From assembly GCA_020796225.1 (NCBI GenBank), contig CM036758.1, forward strand, positions 72,694,866 through 72,758,865: a stretch of DNA of 64,000 nt, written 5' to 3'. The notes under the pieces were generated by a model that saw only the letters and a list, made by a program, of their open reading frames with translations, was not told the DNA's origin and made no database searches. Numbering within the stretch: position 1 is the first letter of the stretch; each line of letters starts with the position of its first letter. Shown here piece by piece: positions 52,001-60,708 of the stretch. The stretch is from Arion vulgaris. Its lineage: Eukaryota; Mollusca; Gastropoda; Stylommatophora; Arionidae. Position numbers and translations under genes: made by a program.

Positions 52001-55000
52001 TGCAGAGTCTTTCACTTTCTGTAGATATACTTCTAAGTATTTGAATTCTTGTACTTGTTGGACAGTAATACCGCCGATAAGAACATTTGATTCATTACGT
52101 TTCCTGTCTTCTCTCTCCGCAATCGTTCTTAAGCCGTTTTATCACTCTATTGTGATATATAAACAGCTAAACATCAAGAACGGAATGTATGTGTACAGCA
52201 TTCAGTACCAATTGGAGTTCAAGTGCTTATCCTTCGGTGGTGTGTTCGATTTCAACCAGCATTTACTGGGTTTGCTCTCCGTTAGCCTTTTGCTGTCCCC
52301 AGCCAAAACCCACAAGGCAGCAGGTTGCTATTGTCTTTCAGGGCAGCGACCATAGACGACCTGCTCTCCTGGCTGATGAGCGTCATCTGCCCAGTGTTTC
52401 CTGTCTATACTCATTACCTCAGTTTTTGTTGCGTTTATTTTCATGTTAGACATCGTGCAGTTATAATGCATGGAGTCAGTATGGTGGTGTAGGTTCTGTC
52501 CTTGTTGGTGTATCAAGCACAGATCATCTACAAAAAGCAGATCATTGGTTTCCGAAGTGTCAATGTTTGACTCCTGTGTAATTTTATCCATATATGTTAC
52601 GAAGAGTAGTGGTGAGAGAACACATCCTGGTCTGATACTTCATGTAATAGGAAACCAATCTGTCATTCATTCTGTTGTTCTTACTGTACTCTGACTATCT
52701 TAACTGATAGCCATGATGTTACTCAACAGTTGACATTGTATACCATTGGCTTCAAGGATCTTCCATAGTTAACGTCTGCTGCCTCAACCAAATACCTTTT
52801 CTTGTTCGATAAATATAAAAATATGTTTCTCTAATGTGATGCTTGAAAAAAAAATGAAAATCGTGGAATATCTTTCACAGGAGGTCGTCATCAACCACAG
52901 TTAAAAACGACATCAATTTTCTAGGCATCACTATCGTTCAGCAATCTGCCTTGCTTTCTGAACGGTAAGGTGCCGAGTGGTTACGGGGCCTAAATTGGGG
53001 TGTAAAGAATAGAATAAGAGGCGACTAAGGAGGTTGGAAGTGGGGCTAGTTACCCACACCGTAAAAAGAACATTAGATGGAGAGCGAGCCAAGTAACGCT
53101 GGCTGAAACCGGACACATCACTGAAGGATAAGCATCAGAGCTCCAAATGGTGCTGAAGATGTGACACAAAACACACCAATGCTAAGGCTGCATGAATAAG
53201 ATTTCCACTTGAATAGAATTTATGGAGTTTTCTGGTACATCGGTCTGGGCGGTGATCGAGAAAGAGAGAACGGTAAGGTACATTTTTATTGCCTTAAAAA
53301 TCCTCGGGAGCAAATTTGCTTCTAAACTGGCCACCGTAGAGTTTGAACCAGGTACTCTTGGGTTGTGACCGAGCTAACGACCCCTAAGCAAAAGACGCCC
53401 ACATTTGGTACTTAAACGTTGTTAATCCCGCGTGCCCAGCGCGTTAGTAGCAGCGTTGAATACGGGTTCAACTCCAGCGGACTGGCAGAAAAGCTATAGG
53501 TTCCCCAGATTTACGGTGTTTGTGGCACCGAGCCGAAGGGTTACATTATCCATGACACCGAGCCGAAGAGCTTTCAGCTCAAGTGCTTCTGGATCGGAAA
53601 AAACACACAAAAAACCTTAAAATGAAAGCTCTATACTAAAGACCATAGTGTATACTTACATTATTGTGTATATAGACATCAATCTTGTCCTTTGGATAGT
53701 CAAGTAATGCTATTCTCTGAAAATACTCCTGGACAAATGGAGTGGAATATTCCACAAACAATGCAATCAGCACTCTTGGATAATCTGATGTCTGTTGATA
53801 AAAAAAAAAGCTATATTAAAGTCTCATTTTTCTGATGTACATAGTTACAAAATTTAGACACTACACATTGCTTTAGGTTCATATGCATTATTCCTTTCCG
53901 TTCCTGGTGGAGCATAGTTTTTTTTTCTTTCATCTGCTTTCAACTCAAGACAAGTTTCATCTCTGAAACTGATTTTGTGAAAATCCGTTTTTTCCAATTT
54001 CTTACAATGGCAGCAGCGTACACATTGTAAATTACTTTACACTGGCAGCCGTGTGCTCAATGTACTCATAATTAGTATTCCCTCGCCATACAAGCAGATT
54101 TTCTCCTACTTCAGAGGTACTCACGTTATCATCCTGAGTAAAACCAGGGGACTCGAACAAATGCCGGACAGTAGGTTCGAACCCGAGCTATGAGCGTCTC
54201 ACAGCTAGCAGGCCGAGCTACTATCAACTACTCTAGGCAGTCCCCATGGAGCATAGTGCCTCAACAGTTGTTTGCCACTTTTCTCGGTTTAAGGCTGTTT
54301 TCATTATGGTCTCCCAGGATAGTTGAGCACTCTTCAGTTACTAAAGAAGGTTCATATAACTATAGATATTACTATGGGTGTGAGTTATCACTCTGTAATA
54401 ACTATAGATACTATGGGTGTCGCCCGAGTGGTTATAGGGCCCAAATTTGGGGTGTAAAGAATAGAACCACTGTTACCTGCCACGCATGTCATAAGAGGCG
54501 ACTAAGGAGGTTTGACAGAAATTGGATGCATGTGTCCTAAATGTGTAGAAGTCTATGCATTTAGAGGCCTACCAAACCAATGTGCAACGTATACACGTTC
54601 TTGGTAAAGATCAAACATATCACAAAGAGTGATTAGAATTGGTCATAAAGAACAAATGCAAAGAAGAAAAGAAAGAAGACTATGGGCGTGAGTTATGGAT
54701 ATGGCTCATCACCAATTGGTTTATTTTAGTTCTAGACACTTGCTAGGGAAGGCCCCAAGAAGCAAATAATAGTACCACTGCGACCAACAAGGCATATCAT
54801 AAGAGGTGACTGATGTAGAACCTATGGAAGCTACCCTAGTAAATAAAAAGCATCGCAGAAATGGATGTGCTGGCCTACTTGTAGGCACATAACTGGCACA
54901 ACATACAATAGCTCTTAGGCTCAGATCACATACAAATCACAGAGTGGTTAACAAGTGGTCGATATGGAGCTTTCGATTAAGAAGCTCTAGACATTTCTAT

Positions 55001-58000
55001 GAATGTGACTTATCAATGATTGGTTTATTTTCAACTCTAGAATGCAATGCTAATTTCTCAGCATGTTGCACCCCTAGATTAATCATAGAAGTGGGCCATT
55101 CTGGTGCCTGTATTCAGTATCTAAACATTGGCCAGACAAATCACAAACTCAAAGTTGCATTTTACCACGATATATCATATGGAGGAGATGCTAGAGGGTT
55201 TTAGTTAGCAGTATAGCAAGATCCCTTCATATGCCTGACGGGGTACAGAAGCGCTGGGCAATCCCTACGATTAACCACCATTAGCAGGAAGCATGCACCA
55301 AAGCAGTTAATGTACTTATATACAACAAGGGTTCTGTAGTGATTGTGATCAAAACAATGAGATCAACTGTCCTATGAAAAAAAACACCTCCCTCAATAGT
55401 AAGAAAGGAAAGGAACCGTTGTTTTACCATATGGTGTATATAGGGTAATATAGTGTTATGCCTGTATTATTCATTGACCTTCGGCACACGATGTGAGAGC
55501 CGTTGTAGCGTAGTTGTTAGTGAACTCGCTTCTCAAGGCTGGTGGTCTGGTTCTGCTCCGCAATGGCGTGAATTTTTCCCGACCACGACGGCTCTCAAGT
55601 CGACCCAGCCTCAACTGGGTACCAGACATGCTCTGGGAAAGTAAAGGGGCCGGCGTGATGCTGACCACATCACCCATCGTGTGCTGATGGTCAATGAAAA
55701 ATACAGGCCTAACACTGTATTGACCTATATACCACGAGGTATGAAAGAGTTCCTTTACTTACACGATGTGGGTGATGTGGTCAAAATCACGCTGGCCGCC
55801 TTTACTTTCCAGAAATTTTGTTATACCCAACTAAGGATGAGTCGACCTGTGAATCAGTCTGAAAAACATTCCATGCCCACTGTGGGATTGAACCCGGACC
55901 ACTAGCCTAAGAAGCAAGCTCACTAACAACTATGCTTATGTGGCTCTCTAAAAACAAGCCATGCACTTGCCTTTAAAGTGGAGATATCAACAAGATCCTC
56001 ATCACATGATAAGCAACCTGAACTTGATGTCCATCCATCAGCCAAGTAGTTAGACAAACGGTAGAATTCAGGCTAGTAATGAGATCAAGAAAAAAAAACC
56101 ATCTCAAAATACATGTGTAATTATAATAATATGTTTTATCACTATTTTACAATTATATATATTCCTCTTGTAAAGTTATACGTTACATAGGACTTTCCAG
56201 TAATTTCTCCATACCACTCTGTCCTGGGCAACTCACTCAATCCCTTCCTTGGAATTGAGTTCGATATTTTTTGTCTCTTTCAGCAAAGTTCATTTCAGAG
56301 TTTCCTCAAGGCATTCTCTCTTTCTTGAACACTATGCCTCCCACATCAATGCCTGCTTTGGTATTCTTTGATCATTTCTTCTCAAGATATGCCCAACATA
56401 TCTCTATCTTCTCCTTCTTATAACAGTTGTTACAATTGGTTTTCTAGGCATTTCTCTGATTTCATTCCATTTTATGTTCATTATTTTCCGCAGACATGTA
56501 TTTTAAAATGCATTCAACTTACTTTCTATATCTGTAGTCATTTTTCAATTCTCACAGGCATATGTTAGGATTTTACAATTACTATGCCAAAAAAGTACAT
56601 GTGATCCTTCACAAATCTGACAACCATACCAATATATTTAATACAATGACAAAAAAATGTGTACACAATATTTTTCACTGAAACAAACAGGATCAGTACT
56701 CTAGAAATCAACGTTAATAATCAACATGCCCAAAAGCACATAAGGCAGAGATACAAAATTTCCAACCAACTTTTCATGAGCAGTTTCATTTTTTTCTGTG
56801 TTTCTGTAGCCATTTTTTTTTCTTCGGTATGGTGTCACCAGTCCCATCTTGAATTACTCTTAATGCCTTTTACAAGGCATGTTAAGAGGGATGTCTTTCA
56901 ATCTCTTGGCAACCTACTGTTGGATAAGGACACTAAAATTGATGTTGAATCAATCCAGCGATTTATAGAGTTTGTATTACACATTGTACACGTAGAGCTG
57001 GATGCTTGACGAGCAGAGAGAGAAGTGTGTTTAACCAGCGAGCCACATGAACCATTAGTATGCATACCCTTCGACATCTGTTAGGGGAGACTGAGCACCT
57101 ATGGGTCTGCCTAGAATACTGTGATGTTAGTTCAGTAACCAATAAACAATCTCATTCTATACTTCTTCATTCCCCATTAAATGGGAGCAATGTAACAGTT
57201 TATAGTGAGACTGTTATATCTGCAACACTTGACACAAAACATGTTTCAGCATCACATTTTTTGGATCAGTTTTGTCTCCCCTTTTCATTCCCTACAGTAG
57301 TTATGCAGCCTGTATTAGGGTCAGCACCTGGATGTGAAGTAGGGTCTTGGTCAGCTGCCAATCTCATTCACTATGCCTTTCATTCTGTACTTATTTTAAA
57401 GACTGCATTTTCAGGATCAAGTTTGTAAAAAGTAAAGGAACCCTTTCATATCTCATGGTATATAGGGCAATACAGTACTAGGTCTGTATCATTCATTGAC
57501 CGTCGGCACACGATGCATGATGTGGTCAGCATCACTGGCCGCATCAAGTTTGTCTGCCCTCTTAATTCCCTACAGTAGTTATGAAGCTTGTTATCAGGAT
57601 CACCACTTGGATGTGAAGTAGGGTCTTGGTCATCTGCCATCTCATTTCACTATGTGTGAAACCAATTTCTAACAATTGGCATGTTATAAACTTGCATCTA
57701 TAATGTCAATTCTGTTTTGCCTTTCTTCTTATTTTTGCCATGTTGACTTGGTTACTTCATTGGTCATTTTGTTACTTTGTTTTGCACTAATCTAATACCT
57801 TTATTTTATACCGATCTGTAAGGTTACACTTAATTATACTTTACTTGTTTGTTTTGCAATTTTTTTTCGTTAACTTTATCGATATAAGGGAAGACTGCAG
57901 TAAAACTATGTAGCAATGGTGAAACACGTAAAAACAAAGTACTGTAGTTTTACCAAATACAAAGACAATAATGATACACAGCAACATTTTGACCAAAAGG

Positions 58001-60666
58001 CCTTTATCAAACTTCATTTTATCGTTAACTTCACCTCTTTTCATGCTTGGACAAATAGTTGAAGAGAACTAGAATGTTATGACTTATGTATACCTTGATA
58101 GGTCCATTTCCATGAACAACAATTGGAGCTGTACCAGTTTTGACATTGTACAGATAACTGTGTGAGCTTTTGTATTTTAAAGTGACTTCCCCTGAAAATC
58201 AAATTAAACAAATCATTTTCAACTATTAATCAATAAATCATAACATATTCACCATAAATAATAAACACATTTTTAGTTGAACACAACAAAGTGGCAGGAG
58301 TCAGCTCCGATAGCCTCCCTATGACCAATCAGATATTCTTCTTCTTCTGCTTTCTCACTAGATTGAGATTTCGGATTCTCTAATAAAGGCAGCCGTCTGC
58401 CTCAGATTATCAGCCATGCATACAGTTTGTCTTGGACGCTAGTGTAAGTGGACCACCTCTTTCTTCAAGTCTGAACACTGGAGGCAGTTCTGTAGGATAT
58501 AATTCCTATGATTTTTGCTTCCCGTTTGTGCCGACCTCTTCCAGCAGTAAGTTTTGGTCACCTTCGTGATGGTAGGTCTGACATTCTTACTGCGTGGCTA
58601 AATCTCCAAGGCAGATTGGCGGCCATCAAATCCCTTATCCCATTCCTCATTGTGAGGGGTTGTTGCACCATGTTATGTGCCTTACGGCCTAGTGCATCCA
58701 TTTTCGGGTTAGCATTCCTAGCGTACATGTGCATCCGATTTCAGCCAAAGCTCCTTAGTTGCCTTTTACGACATGCGTGGCAGGTAACAGTGGTTCTATT
58801 CTTTACACCCCAAATTTGGGCCCGGTAACCACTCGGTGGATCAATCAGATATGATATCATGTTACAGTATAACTTCAGATGTGGTAAAGTGGGGTTTTTC
58901 TGTTTGCAAAATCTTAAGTTACCCCTCTGTGCACATTTGTATCCTGTTCGATAATATGCTTACACTTTATCTGAAATTCGGATGTGCCTGTCCTAGATGC
59001 TGCAGTGGTCTAAAGGAAGCGCAAGGTGCTCATATTGTCTGTGCAAACCACACAGATCACAAAGAGTGGTTAACTTGGTTGATAAGAACAAATGCAAACA
59101 AACAAACAAAAGTTGAGAATAAATAAACACAATGCAGAGATGTATATATTGAATCTAAATGATCTATTTTAAATAGAAAATATCGCCTGTGTAGTGCCGG
59201 ACCCAAAAGGAAGCAAAGAATAGTACCACTACGACCTACAGGGCATGTCGTAAGAGGCGACTGATATAGGACCTAGGGAAGGTACCCTAGCATCACAGAA
59301 ATCTGATGTGCCGGCTTACTTGTAGGCGCATAACTAGAACAATGTACAATCTCTCTTAGGCTCAGATCACATACAAATCACACAGAGTGGTGGACAAGTG
59401 GTCTATGTGGAGCGGTCAAAGAAGAAGAAATAGAACATATATAATCATTTAGAAATTATGTTTCCGGCTTAGTCTGATTATTAATGGCTTCTTACTTAAA
59501 TATTGTACATAAATTGTAACATTACCAACAATAAAGTTATTTTTGCAGGACTCGGGTCAACTCTCATTAAATAAGGCTATGGTCAATAAATTTATGTCCT
59601 TTTCTTCCTTTTCATTAGCTTGAAATATTGTCAATACATTCAATGTTGTCTCTTGTATAAACTTCAATGTCATTTGTAGCTCCCATAGAAGTCTGCAGAA
59701 TTTTCTTTCCAGTGTTGTTTTACTAGGCTCAATTTAGCTGTTTTTGTACTTTATTAAAATACCTTAACTTGTGTTAACAGAAATTATAGAGCCACAACTT
59801 AGACCTGAAGAAGACTGGACTTCATTCTGACAATAGGCTTAAGTTAATTACTAATAACATGAACATATAAGATAAGGGAGTCTCTGTGACTAAGTCCTTA
59901 TCGTGCGTTTCTAACGTATGGGTTCGAATTCGGATCGTGCCGTTCTGTTCACAGGTGCATTTTTTTCTAGCGACCAAGTCAATCCTTCAGTTTTAACCCT
60001 TTAGCTGCTACATACTTTCTGAAGGCTGAGCTAAAAATAGCTACCCTTTGTACAGTCACAAATGTGAATGTACGCCTATAGCAGTGACAGTAGCAATGTA
60101 TAACGTGTTAACACATCTTTAACCCACAGAGGAGAGATAATTACAGATGTGTTAATGTGTCTTTAGAAGTAAATGGGAAAAACGTCTATATACGTCCTTA
60201 GCAGCTAAAGGGTTAAATCCATTTAGACATATCAGATAAAAAGTATATTACTGCCTTGTAGTTTGATTGGGGACAATCAAAGGCTAGCAGAGTAAACCGT
60301 ACACAAAACTGGACAGCAGGCAAACCAAGTAGTCAAAAAAAGACTGGTAACCTGGGCAGATGACGCTCAACAATGCGGGAGGGAAGGTTGTCTAAGGGTC
60401 GCTACCCTAAGAGAAAATAGCAACCTGCTGCCTTGCAGGCAGGCTGGGGACAGCCAAAGGCTAATGGAGAGCGAACCCAGTAAACGAAGAACGAACCCAC
60501 TAACCGCTGGCTGAAACTGGACACATTGCCGAAGGATAAGCACCAGAGGTCCAAATGGTGCTGAAGATGTGATGAAAAACACACCGCTGCAATAGGTTGC
60601 ATGGATCTGATTTCCACATGAATGAGATTTATGGAGAAATCTGGTACATCAGTCTAAGCGATGATC

Positions 60667-60708
<42 letters not shown>

